Part shown: positions 8,977 through 18,748 of the stretch, piece by piece
Numbering within the stretch: the stretch's first letter is position 1
Layout of the letters: each line of letters opens with the position of its first letter
Origin: an uncultured Hyphomicrobiales bacterium
GTDB lineage: Bacteria > Pseudomonadota > Alphaproteobacteria > Rhizobiales > Ancalomicrobiaceae
DNA length: 64,000 bases
Assembly: GCA_903930435.1 (NCBI GenBank)
Contig: CAIYYN010000048.1
Location: 62,001-126,000, forward strand
Direction: 5' to 3'
Notes under the pieces: generated by a model
The model's input: only the letters and a program-made list of their open reading frames with translations
What the model was told of the DNA's origin: nothing
The model's database searches: none
Translations under genes and position numbers: made by a program

Positions 8977-9732
8977 ATGAGCGACGGCGCGACAACAGCC
9001 GAAGGTGAGGACCTGGACACCCGTGGCAACGGGCAGACCAGAGTGTCCGTCCCGATGCGTTCCGTCGACCGCTCTGTTCAAATTCACGACGGAATCCTCG
9101 CCGCCATCCTTGAGCATCGATTGCATCCCGGCACCAAGTTGGGCGAAGACGAGATTGGTGCGATTTACGGCGTGAGCCGGACAATCGTGCGCGCTGCGCT
9201 GCAATCGCTCAGCCACGAAGGCATCGTCGTCATCGAGAAGAACCGGGGAGCCTTTGTGGCCAGTCCGTCGCTGGCTGAGGCGGTCGAAGTCTTCGAGGCG
9301 CGCAAGTTGATCGAACCCACGATTGCCCGCCGCGCCGCCGAACGCAGCACATCCACCGATGTGGCCTTGCTCAAACGCAAGATGGACGATGAACATGCCG
9401 CGCTTCACCGTGGCGACGAGAACACCGCCATTCGTCTGTCCGGCGAATTTCATCTCGAAATCGCGCGGATGGCCGATCACAAGACGTTCGAGGCGTTCCT
9501 GCGCGAGCTTGTGGCGCGCTCATCGCTGATCCTGCTGCTCTATCGGCGTCAGAAGGCCCAGGTCTGCGGTACGGATCATCACTTGGAACTGGCAAATGCC
9601 ATCGCGTCCTGCGACGGCAATCTGGCTTCGCGCCTGATGCTTGACCATCTAGCTGATATCGAGTCTGGTCTTGATCTCGTCGAGGAAACCGGCACGCCGC
9701 CGCCACTGGCAAGCATTCTTGGCGGCCTCTGA
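8977..9732 (+). CDS. GntR-family transcriptional regulator, FadR/FCD subfamily
   Basis: A 251-residue regulator with an N-terminal winged helix-turn-helix (residues about 35-95: LGEDEIGAIYGVSRTIVRAA) and a C-terminal all-helical FCD ligand-binding domain. FCD regulators usually sense small carboxylate or amino-acid ligands and repress the adjacent catabolic or transport operon. It is divergent from the PotA-type importer operon and probably controls it together with the racemase. A GTG at 8971 is also in frame, but the ATG at 8977 has AGAGG at the right distance. Confidence 0.88.
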   Translation: MSDGATTAEGEDLDTRGNGQTRVSVPMRSVDRSVQIHDGILAAILEHRLHPGTKLGEDEIGAIYGVSRTIVRAALQSLSHEGIVVIEKNRGAFVASPSLAEAVEVFEARKLIEPTIARRAAERSTSTDVALLKRKMDDEHAALHRGDENTAIRLSGEFHLEIARMADHKTFEAFLRELVARSSLILLLYRRQKAQVCGTDHHLELANAIASCDGNLASRLMLDHLADIESGLDLVEETGTPPPLASILGGL

Positions 9733-9749
9733 TCTCGGCCTTCATCCCT

Positions 9750-10445
9750 TTAAATGACCGCCTTCCAGATGAAACGCAGAAACGGATAGACCTGCTGGGT
9801 CAACTTGACAATCTCTGCAACCAATTCGTTCCCGTCCATGACGATCACTTCGGTCAACGGGCGACGGACGATGAATGACTTGAGCTTCAGAAGTTCAAGT
9901 ACTTCCGGATCCTTGACGTCTTCAAAGCCGCGTGGCGTCTTTTTCAGCGGTTCGTCGTCCTCGAAGGCAAGATCCAGTTTCGTCAGCCCGTGAACGATTT
10001 CGAGGAATTCGTCTTGCCGGTCACGAATTCGGAGCCGCATCTTGTTCAGGATCGGTGGCTCGGGTCGATAGCAGCCGGCTGCAATGAACGACCCCGTCGG
10101 ATCAATGTGGATATAGATCAGGCCCGGCGCGAGTTTCTCGCCGCTGCGGGTGAGCGATGCGCCAATGTGCGTCTTGTAAGGGCGCTTGTCCCTGGAGAAC
10201 CGGACGTCGCGATGAATCCGGAAAATGGCGCGCTTCGGGTCGCAGGCGAGATCGAGTTCATGCACTGAGAAGGCAAAGCCCACCGCCTCGATCAAGGCAG
10301 ACATCGGCTGCTTCAATTCGCTTTCATAAATGGCCTTGTTGGCGTCGAACCATTCCTTGGTCTGGGCCTCTGCAAGGCCAGAGAGGAACGCGAGGCCCTT
10401 TTGCGAAAAGCCGGTGAAGGGACGGGATGTCGCGGGTTCAGCCAT
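9750..10445 (-). CDS. DUF2461 (TIGR02453) family protein
   Basis: A 231-residue protein with the family hallmarks FTGFSQKGLAFLSGL at the start, FRIHRDVRFSRDKRPYKTHIG in the middle and a basic C-terminal part. DUF2461 proteins are widespread and uncharacterised. The start at 10445 fits the family N-terminus; upstream frame to 10556 runs into a palindromic repeat and is not coding. It converges on the GntR gene with 17 bases between them. Confidence 0.85.
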   Translation of the reverse strand: MAEPATSRPFTGFSQKGLAFLSGLAEAQTKEWFDANKAIYESELKQPMSALIEAVGFAFSVHELDLACDPKRAIFRIHRDVRFSRDKRPYKTHIGASLTRSGEKLAPGLIYIHIDPTGSFIAAGCYRPEPPILNKMRLRIRDRQDEFLEIVHGLTKLDLAFEDDEPLKKTPRGFEDVKDPEVLELLKLKSFIVRRPLTEVIVMDGNELVAEIVKLTQQVYPFLRFIWKAVI

Positions 10446-10523
10446 TTTATTGTTCCGGCGCAATGATGTGAGTGACGATGGGCGAGGCTTTATCAATTGA
10501 ATGTGTCTGAACGCATTCAGTAG

Positions 10524-10590
10524 CCCCTCATCCGGCCGTTGGCCACCTTCTCCCAAAAGGGGAGAAGGTGGCCAACGGCCGGATGAGGGG
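10524..10590. repeat. Perfect 31-bp palindrome, REP/RIME-like intergenic element
   Basis: Left arm 10524-10554 and right arm 10560-10590 are perfect reverse complements, separated by AAAAG. Arm ends read CCCCTCATCC and GGATGAGGGG. It lies between the start of the DUF2461 gene and the start of the ABC-F gene. Elements of this kind recur between genes in many Hyphomicrobiales genomes. As RNA it would fold into a very stable hairpin in either direction. Confidence 0.85.
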
Positions 10591-10688
10591 TAATCGACGT
10601 TGTCAGGACAGCATTAGATCACGGAATAACCGGACACAAACCCTGATCGACCATAGCCACGGGGATCGCGTTGCGCTAAACCCGCGCC

Positions 10689-12524
10689 ATGGCAGCACCT
10701 CTTCTCACGCTTCAGAATATTCACCTGACCTTTGGCGGACAGCCCTTGCTGACGGGCACGGAACTGTCTGTGTTTGACAATGACCGCATTTGCCTCGTTG
10801 GCCGGAATGGCTCGGGCAAGTCGACCCTGCTCAAGATTGCGGCGGAACTCATCCAGCCGGACAAGGGCGAACGTGTGGTCAAGGGCGGCGCGACGGTACG
10901 CTACCTGCCGCAGGAGCCCGACCTTTCGACCTTCCCGTCCACGCTTGCCTATGTCGAGGCGGGGCTTACGTCGGGTGATGATCACTATCGCGCCCAATAT
11001 CTGCTCAATGAACTCGGTTTGACCGGCGACGAAGACCCAAAACGCCTGTCAGGCGGCGAGGCCCGCCGTGCGGCCCTGGCGCGGGTGTTGGCGCCGGAAC
11101 CGGACGTATTGCTTCTCGATGAGCCAACCAACCATCTCGATCTGCCGGCCATCGAGTGGCTGGAAACGGAATTGAAATCCCTGCGGTCGGCGCTCGTGCT
11201 GATCAGCCATGACCGCCGGTTTCTCGTCGATCTGTCGCGCGCGACCGTCTGGCTTGATCGCGGTGTCATGCGCCGCATGGACAAGCCGTTCGATGCCTTC
11301 GAGGAATGGCGCGACGAGATACTCGAACAGGAAGAACGCGAACGCCACAAGCTCGACCGCAAGATCGCCATGGAAGAAGACTGGGTGCGCTATGGCGTCT
11401 CCGGGCGACGCAAGCGCAACATGCGCCGCCTCGGTGATCTCTTCCAGATGCGGCAGGACCGGCGCGAAGCCCGCCGTGCCCAAGGCAACGTGCAGATGAC
11501 CGTCAGCGAGGCCGAGGCCTCCGGCAAGCTGGTCGCGGAAGCCACCGGCATTTCGAAGGCGTTTGGCGATCGTGTCATTCTGGACAATTTCTAGATCCGG
11601 ATTGCGCGTGGTGATCGGATCGGCGTGATCGGTCCGAACGGGGCAGGCAAGACGACGCTGGTCCGGATTCTGACCGGTCTGGACAAGCCGGATTCAGGTC
11701 GCATCCGGCTTGGCGCGAACGTCGAGATGGTAACGCTGGACCAGAAGCGCGAGGGACTGCTGCCGACCATGTCGCTGAAGGAAGCCTTGACCGGCGGGTC
11801 CTCAGATATGCTCGTCGTCAATGACCAGAACCGGCATGTCGTCTCCTATATGAAGGACTTCCTTTTCACTGCCGATCAGATCGGGACGCCGGTTTCAGTC
11901 CTGTCTGGTGGGGAGCGCGGTCGCCTGATGCTGGCGCGGGCGCTGGCCAAGCCCTCGAATCTCCTGGTGCTAGACGAACCGACGAACGATCTTGATCTCG
12001 AAACGCTGGATCTTCTCGAGGAAATGATCGCCGACTATCCCGGCACCGTAATCCTCGTCAGCCATGACCGCGACTTTCTCGACCGGATCTGTACCTCGGT
12101 GGTTGCTTATGAAGGGGAGGCCGGACGACCGGCGACATGGCAGGAATATGCCGGTGGTTACTCGGACATGGTCGCCCAGCGTGGTGCTGGCGTCACCGCT
12201 CGCAAGCTCGAAGCGGCAAAGTCGAAGGCGTCGGAAGCCGGGCCAAACCCTGCGCCTGTGGCAGCGCCCCCGGCGGCAGGCAAGCGCAAGCTCAGCTTCA
12301 AGGACAAGCACGCGCTCGATACGTTGCCGGCCAAGATGGCCAAGCTGACGAAGGACATCGAGAAAGCTGAAGCCGACTTTGCCGATCCCGGCCTGTATGC
12401 CCGCGATCCCCAAGCATTCGACCGCCTCGCCAAGACCATCGCCAAGTTGCGCGATGAACTGTCCGCCCATGAAGAAGAGTGGTTGCGGCTCGAGATGCTG
12501 CGGGAGGAAATCGAAGCCGGATAA
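10689..12524 (+). pseudogene. ABC-F (Uup-type) ATPase gene interrupted by an in-frame TAG
   Basis: One continuous 612-codon frame encodes a complete duplicated ABC-F protein, broken only by TAG at codon 302 (11592-11594). Before it: Walker A GRNGSGKST, signature LSGGEARR, Walker B LLLDEPTNHLDL and the charged inter-domain linker. After it: GPNGAGKTT, LSGGERGR, VLDEPTNDLDL and a C-terminal coiled coil rich in Lys and Glu (about 530-610), typical of Uup-like ribosome or branched-DNA-associated ABC-F proteins. The stop falls in the strand before the second Walker A (ILDNF-stop-IRIARGDRIG), where relatives commonly have Ser; TCG to TAG is one base. Restart at GTG 11625 would lack the first strands of the domain. 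Both halves look fully constrained, so the mutation is new, suppressed or a sequencing error. Confidence 0.8.
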
Positions 12525-12701
12525 TGCGATGCGCGGAGCGAACGCTGATTGAAACATTGATTAACAATGTGTTTACTCTTGCGAGAGCGATACCGCAGCG
12601 CTAATGACGGGCAAAGATGTTGCGCGCTTGCAGCGAAACAAGTCATCTCTGAGCCATTGAAACAAGTGGCGAGAGCACAGTCCGATCCGGGGAGGAATTC
12701 A

Positions 12702-14123
12702 ATGCAGAAGTCAACGGCCAAAGCGCTGCCGCACAAGCCGATTTACAAACAGCTTTATGTGCAGGTGCTGTTCGCCATCGTTCTGGGCGGTCTGTTCGGT
12801 GCTTTGTTGCCGGATGCCGCGCACGCCAACAAAACCCTTCAGGGCTTGCTGGGGTCCTACACGCCGTATGCGACATCTGACTGGATCAAGGCGCTCGGCG
12901 ATGGTTTCGTCAAGCTGATCAAGATGGTGATCGCGCCGATCATCTTCTTCACGGTCGTTTCCGGGATCAGCCATGTCCGCGACGCCAAGAGCGTTGGCCG
13001 GATTGGCGTCAAGGCGCTGGTTTATTTCGAGATTGTCTCCACCGTCGCGCTCGTGGTCGGTTTGATCATGGGCAACGTACTATTCCCGGTCATCAATGAC
13101 GCGGTGCAAGGACTGTTTGCCTGGTTCAGCGGCGGCAGCGCCGGCCCGGTGGTTTTTGGGACGCCCGACGCAAAGGCCGTCGCTGCTTTCACGGACCCGT
13201 CGAAGCAAATCCATTCTGTTGACTTTCTGCTCAATATTATCCCGGACAGCGTCGTCGGCGCCTTCGCAAAGGGCGATGTCTTGCAGGTGCTGCTGTTCGC
13301 AATCCTGTTCGGCTTCGCCCTGATGGCGATGGGCGACCGGTCCGCGACGATCCGCAGCTTCATCGATGATGCCGCACAGGCAACCTTCGGCGTCATCGCC
13401 ATCATCATGAAAGCTGCTCCGATCGGTGCCTTCGGTGCGATGGCCTTCACAATCGGCAAATATGGAACGACCGTCTTCGGTAATCTGTTCAGCCTGATTG
13501 CGACCTTCTATCTGACGGCGGCCTTCTTCATTTTCGTCGTGCTGGGCATTGTCGCTGCGATTGCCGGGTTCTCGATCTTCAAGTTTGTCCGTTACATCAA
13601 GGACGAACTCCTGATCGTGCTCGGCACATCATCCTCAGAAAGCGCCCTGCCGCAATTGATGGAAAAGCTTGAACGGCTCGGCTGCTCCAAGCCCGTCGTC
13701 GGCCTCGTGGTGCCGACCGGCTATTCCTTCAATCTCGACGGCACCAACATCTACATGACGCTGGCCACGCTCTTCATCGCCTATGCGATGGGAGTTCATC
13801 TCGATCTGGAGCAGCAGCTTGTCATTCTGGGTGTTGCGATGCTGACATCGAAGGGCGCGAGTGGCATCACGGGAGCTGGCTTCATCACGCTGGGTGCGAC
13901 GCTCGCCGTCGTTGATCCGCGCCTCGTGCCCGGCATGGCGATTGTGCTCGGCATCGATAAATTCATGTCGGAATGTCGCGCGCTTGCCAATATCACAGGC
14001 AATGGCGTCGCCTGCATCATCGTCTCCTGGTGGGAGGGCGAGCTGGACCGCGACAAGCTGCACGCCGCGCTCAATCGCACCGTCGACATGACCGACGTCG
14101 ACAGTGCCACGCGGGTTGGCTGA
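12702..14123 (+). CDS. dctA: C4-dicarboxylate (or amino acid):cation symporter, DctA/DAACS family
   Basis: A 473-residue inner-membrane secondary carrier for succinate, fumarate and malate with protons or sodium. The family signatures are clear: the serine-rich hairpin [14 protein letters not shown], the motif [13 protein letters not shown] and the second hairpin region [12 protein letters not shown], with about eight hydrophobic segments. The ATG at 12702 has GGGGAGGAATTC upstream, so the 45 extra codons of the open frame are not used. The glutamate/aspartate branch of the same family cannot be fully excluded, so the symbol is a family-level call. Confidence 0.88.
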   Translation: MQKSTAKALPHKPIYKQLYVQVLFAIVLGGLFGALLPDAAHANKTLQGLLGSYTPYATSDWIKALGDGFVKLIKMVIAPIIFFTVVSGISHVRDAKSVGRIGVKALVYFEIVSTVALVVGLIMGNVLFPVINDAVQGLFAWFSGGSAGPVVFGTPDAKAVAAFTDPSKQIHSVDFLLNIIPDSVVGAFAKGDVLQVLLFAILFGFALMAMGDRSATIRSFIDDAAQATFGVIAIIMKAAPIGAFGAMAFTIGKYGTTVFGNLFSLIATFYLTAAFFIFVVLGIVAAIAGFSIFKFVRYIKDELLIVLGTSSSESALPQLMEKLERLGCSKPVVGLVVPTGYSFNLDGTNIYMTLATLFIAYAMGVHLDLEQQLVILGVAMLTSKGASGITGAGFITLGATLAVVDPRLVPGMAIVLGIDKFMSECRALANITGNGVACIIVSWWEGELDRDKLHAALNRTVDMTDVDSATRVG

Positions 14124-14133
14124 TTATCGGCGA

Positions 14134-14853
14134 TCAGCTTCGGTCGCGCGACAGGACATAGCTTTCGATATCGGACGCCTTGCCGAGACCTTCGGCCAGG
14201 CGTTCGTCGCATCTGGGGCTCGCACTGTCCATCGATAACATGTAGGTCAGGCGGTCGGCTTCGGTATCGGACTTGATCGACCAGCTCAGGATCTTGAACC
14301 CGAAGGCCGCCATGCGCTGCCGCAACTCCGCCAGCGAGGGTTCAGCGCTGCGTTTAAAGGTCAGTTCCAGCCGTACAAGCACCTGATGCGGCAGGAGTTC
14401 TTCCAGAAAACGGAATTCGCTCATGATCGCCATCGTCAGCAGCGTCGCGGCGATTGCGGCAACATAAAACCCGATGCCAACCAGAATGCCGACGACAGAT
14501 GTCAGCCAGATCGACGCAGAGGTCGACAGGCCCCGGATGGAAAATCCGTCCTTCAGGATCACGCCTGCGCCGAGAAACCCGATGCCAGTGACAATACCCT
14601 GAATGACACGCGTCGCATCATCCGTCAGGTTGGCGGCACGTTCCGCACCGAACCAGAGCAACGGCCAGCCATGGATCATCAGCAGCATCGCCGATGCCAT
14701 CGAGACCAGCGCATAAGTCCGCATGCCCGCTGCGCGCCCGTGATACGAGCGCTCATAACCGATCATGATGCCGAGAAGCGCTGCACCAAAAATCTTGGCA
14801 ACGAGCAGCAGGTCGACAAACCAATAGGAACCGACGTCAAAGAATCCAATCAT
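14134..14853 (-). CDS. MgtC/SapB family membrane protein
   Basis: A 239-residue protein with four or five membrane segments followed by a soluble domain of about 80 residues. The N-terminal core shows the MgtC pattern GALLGIMIGYERSYHGRAAGMRTYALVS and GIVTGIGFLGAGVI. MgtC proteins are linked to growth at low magnesium and to acid and membrane-potential homeostasis. The ATG at 14853 begins the hydrophobic core; a TTG at 14889 would place the start eight bases after the ada stop and is an alternative. It converges with the dctA-type gene, ten bases apart. Confidence 0.82.
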   Translation of the reverse strand: MIGFFDVGSYWFVDLLLVAKIFGAALLGIMIGYERSYHGRAAGMRTYALVSMASAMLLMIHGWPLLWFGAERAANLTDDATRVIQGIVTGIGFLGAGVILKDGFSIRGLSTSASIWLTSVVGILVGIGFYVAAIAATLLTMAIMSEFRFLEELLPHQVLVRLELTFKRSAEPSLAELRQRMAAFGFKILSWSIKSDTEADRLTYMLSMDSASPRCDERLAEGLGKASDIESYVLSRDRS

Positions 14854-14897
14854 GCCGGTGAGTGTGCCGCCATGTTGGGCTGACCGCAACCCGGTTT

Positions 14898-15983
14898 CTA
14901 TCTCGCTTCGCGCCGGATGAGTTCTGCCTTGCGATCAACGCCCCAGCGATAGCCGCCCGCGCTGCCATCGGTTCGCACGACCCGATGGCACGGAATAAGG
15001 ACTGCGACGCGGTTGGCCCCACAGGCATTCGCCACCGCGCGCATCGAGGATGGCTTGCCGATGCGTGCAGCGATCTCAGCATAAGTGGCTGTTGATCCTG
15101 CCGGAATCTCCTTCAGCGCCTGCCAGACCTGCTCCTGGAAGGCCGTACCCTGGACGTCGAGCGGCAAATCCGAGCGACGCGTCGGGTCTTCCACGAGGCT
15201 CACGACTGTCGCGACGAGGCGCTCGAACGCGGGATCTGCACCGATCAACTCCGCTAAGGGAAAGCGATCCTGCAAGGATCGGATCAGGATCTGCGGATCA
15301 TCGCCAAATTCGACGAGTGCAACCCCACGCTCGGTCGCGGCGACCAGGATGTTGCCGAGCGAGCATTCCCCGATGGCAAAGCGCATCGCCACGCCGGGCG
15401 CACCCCGCGCAAAAAGCCGCGCCGTCATGCCAAGGCGCTCGCCGGATGTTTCGTAAAACCGGCTCGATGAACCATAGCCCGCCCCATAAATCGCCGAGGT
15501 AACACTCTCGCCACTTGCCAGTTCGGCTTTGAGGCGACTCATCCGCTCTGCGTTGAAATACGCCTTTGGCGTGATTCCGGTCGCGGCCTTGAACAAGCGA
15601 TGGAAGTGGAACGGCGACACGCCGAACCGGCGGCTCAGGTCCTCCAGGCGAGGCGCGCTTTCGGCGGACCGAATGATGTCGATGGCTTTAGCGATCATTA
15701 TGTTGTGCGTTTCTCCAACCGCTGACGGGCGGCACCGCTTGCAGGCGCGGAACCCGGCGGCCTCAGCATCGGTCGGGCTTGCAAAGAAGTGCACATTCTT
15801 GCGCAAGGGCTGTCTTGAGGAACAGGACGGGCGGCAAAAGACACCGGTTGTTGCGACTGCATAGACAAAATGTCCGTCAAGATTGCGGTCGCGGCTGACA
15901 ACTGCCGTCCATCTGGCGCTATCGTCATCCGCTCCTTCCATGACGTCCCCCCCGATGACATCCAATTCCGATGTAGCCAACAT
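14898..15983 (-). CDS. ada: Ada: methylphosphotriester sensor/activator and O6-methylguanine-DNA methyltransferase
   Basis: A 361-residue bifunctional protein. The N-terminal zinc domain has Cys50, Cys54, Cys81 and Cys84 (VFCRPSC, ACKRC), where one cysteine accepts the methyl group from DNA phosphotriesters and turns the protein into an activator. An AraC-type helix-turn-helix follows (about 95-190), then the methyltransferase with active-site Cys332 in PCHRV. All three parts are intact. GGAGGG upstream supports the ATG at 15983. Such genes usually activate themselves under alkylation stress; I do not see an alkB or alkA gene beside it. The gene ends in TAG. Confidence 0.93.
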   Translation of the reverse strand: MLATSELDVIGGDVMEGADDDSARWTAVVSRDRNLDGHFVYAVATTGVFCRPSCSSRQPLRKNVHFFASPTDAEAAGFRACKRCRPSAVGETHNIMIAKAIDIIRSAESAPRLEDLSRRFGVSPFHFHRLFKAATGITPKAYFNAERMSRLKAELASGESVTSAIYGAGYGSSSRFYETSGERLGMTARLFARGAPGVAMRFAIGECSLGNILVAATERGVALVEFGDDPQILIRSLQDRFPLAELIGADPAFERLVATVVSLVEDPTRRSDLPLDVQGTAFQEQVWQALKEIPAGSTATYAEIAARIGKPSSMRAVANACGANRVAVLIPCHRVVRTDGSAGGYRWGVDRKAELIRREAR

Positions 15984-16408
15984 ATCGATTGCCCTCCGTC
16001 AATAAAACCCGGATTGACCGGTGGTCTCTTGCCGGTGGTGGCGAACTTAAACGGCCTGCTGGCTGCCGCACTCTGGTTCTTGCGCGGCAATTCGTTTTGG
16101 CTTGAGAGCCGGATTTCCGGTGAAATTTTTTTTATTTGAAGGGTCGGACGAGATTCCGCATGAGATTTTCGGCTGAACTCCGCCCATATTCTGAACTGCA
16201 GTCGCATAATATGGTCTGATTTCCAAAATTCTCCTTGTATCCGGACTGAATAGGGATCATACAACTCGCGTCGATAGATGGCCTGATGACTTGGACTGGA
16301 CCGAATTTATTTCGAACAGCGCCGGAAATCGTCTTACCTGAAAACGCGATTTCGACGGCCTGTGGCGACGCAGGCAAGCAACACACTCGTTCTTAGAAAG
16401 GGGTTTCC
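15984..16408. other. Intergenic region with ada promoter and cold-shock leader
   Basis: 425 bases without a convincing gene. It must carry the leftward ada promoter and the rightward promoter and long 5' leader of the cold-shock gene. Cold-shock mRNAs often have leaders of more than 100 bases that refold with temperature; the length here would allow one, but I cannot identify specific elements by eye. Confidence 0.4.
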
Positions 16409-16621
16409 ATGAATAAGGGAACCGTTAAGTGGTTTAACGCCCAAAAGGGCTTCGGTTTTATTGCTCCAGATGATGGCGGCAATGATGCGTTCGTTCATAT
16501 CAGCGCTGTCGAGCGCTCGGGCTTGAACGATCTGCGTGAAGGCCAGAAGGTGAGCTTCGATCTCGTCTCTGACCGCCGGAGCGGCAAGATGACGGTCGAT
16601 AACCTGAAGCTTCTCGGCTGA
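16409..16621 (+). CDS. Cold-shock protein, CspA family
   Basis: A 70-residue single-domain OB-fold RNA chaperone. Both nucleic-acid-binding motifs are present: KGFGFI (RNP1, residues 13-18) and FVHIS (RNP2, about 28-32). Length matches the family exactly. AAAGGGG upstream of the ATG gives a strong ribosome-binding site. Two hairpins follow the stop, the second with a T run, ending a monocistronic unit. Whether it is cold-induced or constitutive cannot be told from sequence. Confidence 0.95.
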   Translation: MNKGTVKWFNAQKGFGFIAPDDGGNDAFVHISAVERSGLNDLREGQKVSFDLVSDRRSGKMTVDNLKLLG

Positions 16622-16676
16622 TATCTTGAAGGGCAGTTAAGCGCCCTTTCGAATAAAAGACACTCATTGTCTTTCA

Positions 16677-16710
16677 AGCCTCGCATCCGGCGCCGGTTGC
16701 GAGGCTTTTC
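16677..16710 (+). terminator. Rho-independent terminator after the cold-shock gene
   Basis: AGCCTCGCA and TGCGAGGCT make a perfect 9-bp stem around a self-complementary CCGGCGCCGG centre, followed by TTTTCT. A weaker hairpin (AAGGGC/GCCCTT, 16629-16648) precedes it. The element also lies just beyond the 3' end of the convergent hydrolase gene and could serve that direction poorly. Confidence 0.75.
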
Positions 16711-16730
16711 TGTATCTGAATGCTGCAGTG

Positions 16731-18728
16731 TCAGATCGCCCGAGGAATCACGTCATCCCAGGTCCGGGTCACGAAGGGCACGCCATTCGCAAAGGTTCGC
16801 ACCGTGCCAGTCAGGCGATACTCGCTGGCGGTTGCCGACATCGCCGTTTCCGTCTCGATACGGATTTGCCAGCCCTCCCGACCGAGATCGATGGATTGGG
16901 TCAGCTCGAACCGGGCGGACAATGGGTCATTGCCCCGGATCGTCAATTTTCGGGCAAGCGAATGGCCGACCGTCGTGTCGATGTCCCGAAACCGGATCAC
17001 CCCTTCGCCAAAGACGCCACCCTCACCTGACGTGATGTAGGTCGCTTCATCCTTGATCAGATCAAGATAAAAGCTGCGCTTGATCTCGCCCGTCTCCACG
17101 ACCTCGCGCGGCGTAAGGGGGCCGTGCGCGGGAGGCGGGAAGCGAACGGGTGGCTCATTTGCATGCGGCACACGCTGCGGCAGCAGCAACTGGCTCTGGC
17201 GGGTCTGAATGGTCAGGGTGGCGGCCTCGGCGACGGGCCAGATCAAGGGCCAGCAGGTCGTGGCAATCGATAGCCGGACGCGATGACCGACCGGAAACGC
17301 GTGCCCGCAATCGTTTAGTTTCACCGAAATACGTACGGTCTCACCCGGCACCAGCGGAGCGGGATGCTCGTGGCTGTCGCGGTGCGCCAGATTGAGGACA
17401 CCATAGCTGACCCGCTCGGCGGCTCCGTCAGGTGACACATCGGACAGGCGGACGACAATGTGTGCGGCGGGCTTATCCGAGGATAGATCAACAACCAGTT
17501 CCGGTGCGCCGAGGACTTCGAGCCTGTTTATCAGTGGCAGAGTATCGAACACAAGGGAAAAGCCATCATCGAGCCGCTGGTCGCCCGGCCGGTCGCCGAC
17601 GATCCCCATGCCCATCCATTCCCCCATGGAAAAGCCGGCATATTGGGGCGAGCGGATCGAAAGGGGTGCATTTGGCTGCGGTGTTGGTTCAAGACTGCCG
17701 CGACCGAGCGACAGCGCCAGCGGCACTGCGCCTTCAGGTGGCCAGATCCGCTCGCCGACCCAGCGACCCGGGCTCACCGACTTTGACGTTGCCGGGGGGA
17801 CAGCATCTTCGATCCAGGCTCGCAACATCGGCTCATCCATGATGCTGTTTTCGGTTCCCTTCAGCCAATGATCCCACCAGCGCGTCGCCTCCTGCAGAAA
17901 CCCGATGGCGGGCAGGGGGTAGCCATCCTGCGGATAAAGATGCGCCCAGGGACCAATGATTCCCTGACGCGGGACCTGCAAACCTGCCAATAACCGTGGC
18001 ACCGCATTGGTATAGGCATCCGCCCAACCACCGACGGCCATGACGGCGCAGGTGATGGATGACCAATCCTCACAGATCGATCCCTGCTTCCAGTAGGCAT
18101 CGCGATGCTGGTGACGCGCCCAGATGGCCGGGAAGAACGGCAGATGCTCCATCCGTTCGCGCCACATCGTCTCCCAGCGGTCGCCGACGATGGCTGGATC
18201 CGGTGGTCGCGACTGATAGGCCTGCATGATTGTCGCCCACCAGAGATTATCGTTGAGGAGGCAACCGCCCATGTAATGGATATCGTCGGCATAGCGATCA
18301 TCGGTCGAGTTGAGCGAGATGATCGCCTTCAGCGCTGGCGGACGGTGGCTGGCGACCTGCAGACAATTGAAGCCGCCCCAGGATTTGCCGAACATGCCGA
18401 CATTGCCGGAACACCAGGGTTGGGCGGCAAGCCAGGCGATGACCTCGACTGCATCCTGCTGCTCGATCGGGAGATATTCATCGTCCATCAGGCCATCGCT
18501 CTCGCCTGATCCGCGCATGTCGACGCGGACAGATGCATAGCCTGCTGCCGCGAAATAGCCATGCATCGGCTCGTCGCGGGTCCGGGTGCCGTCACGCTTG
18601 CGATAGGGAATATATTCGAGGAGCGCCGGGACTGGCGTTGTTTCGGCAACATCCGGCATCCAGATCCGCGCCGCCAGCCGCGTGCCATCTGAAAGCGGGA
18701 TATAGGTATTCTCGATGATCGTCACCAT
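16731..18728 (-). CDS. CocE/NonD family serine hydrolase (X-Pro dipeptidyl-peptidase-like)
   Basis: A 665-residue alpha/beta hydrolase with the nucleophile elbow GKSWGG (Ser116), the segment YIPYRKRDGT near residue 40, DMRGSGESDG near 70, and a C-terminal jelly-roll domain (about 430-665) as in cocaine esterase, alpha-amino-acid ester hydrolase and glutaryl-7-ACA acylase relatives. No signal peptide is seen, so it is cytoplasmic. It lies 20 bases after the dipeptide-type ABC ATPase and is probably in the same operon, which suggests it cleaves the imported amide, ester or proline-containing peptide. The actual substrate is unknown. Confidence 0.88.
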   Translation of the reverse strand: MVTIIENTYIPLSDGTRLAARIWMPDVAETTPVPALLEYIPYRKRDGTRTRDEPMHGYFAAAGYASVRVDMRGSGESDGLMDDEYLPIEQQDAVEVIAWLAAQPWCSGNVGMFGKSWGGFNCLQVASHRPPALKAIISLNSTDDRYADDIHYMGGCLLNDNLWWATIMQAYQSRPPDPAIVGDRWETMWRERMEHLPFFPAIWARHQHRDAYWKQGSICEDWSSITCAVMAVGGWADAYTNAVPRLLAGLQVPRQGIIGPWAHLYPQDGYPLPAIGFLQEATRWWDHWLKGTENSIMDEPMLRAWIEDAVPPATSKSVSPGRWVGERIWPPEGAVPLALSLGRGSLEPTPQPNAPLSIRSPQYAGFSMGEWMGMGIVGDRPGDQRLDDGFSLVFDTLPLINRLEVLGAPELVVDLSSDKPAAHIVVRLSDVSPDGAAERVSYGVLNLAHRDSHEHPAPLVPGETVRISVKLNDCGHAFPVGHRVRLSIATTCWPLIWPVAEAATLTIQTRQSQLLLPQRVPHANEPPVRFPPPAHGPLTPREVVETGEIKRSFYLDLIKDEATYITSGEGGVFGEGVIRFRDIDTTVGHSLARKLTIRGNDPLSARFELTQSIDLGREGWQIRIETETAMSATASEYRLTGTVRTFANGVPFVTRTWDDVIPRAI

Positions 18729-18748
18729 GCCCGGGCTCCCCGGCGTCC

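Noticed and set aside
10446-10556. N-terminal extension of the DUF2461 protein
   Set aside because: It would translate the palindromic repeat; the family N-terminus begins at 10445.
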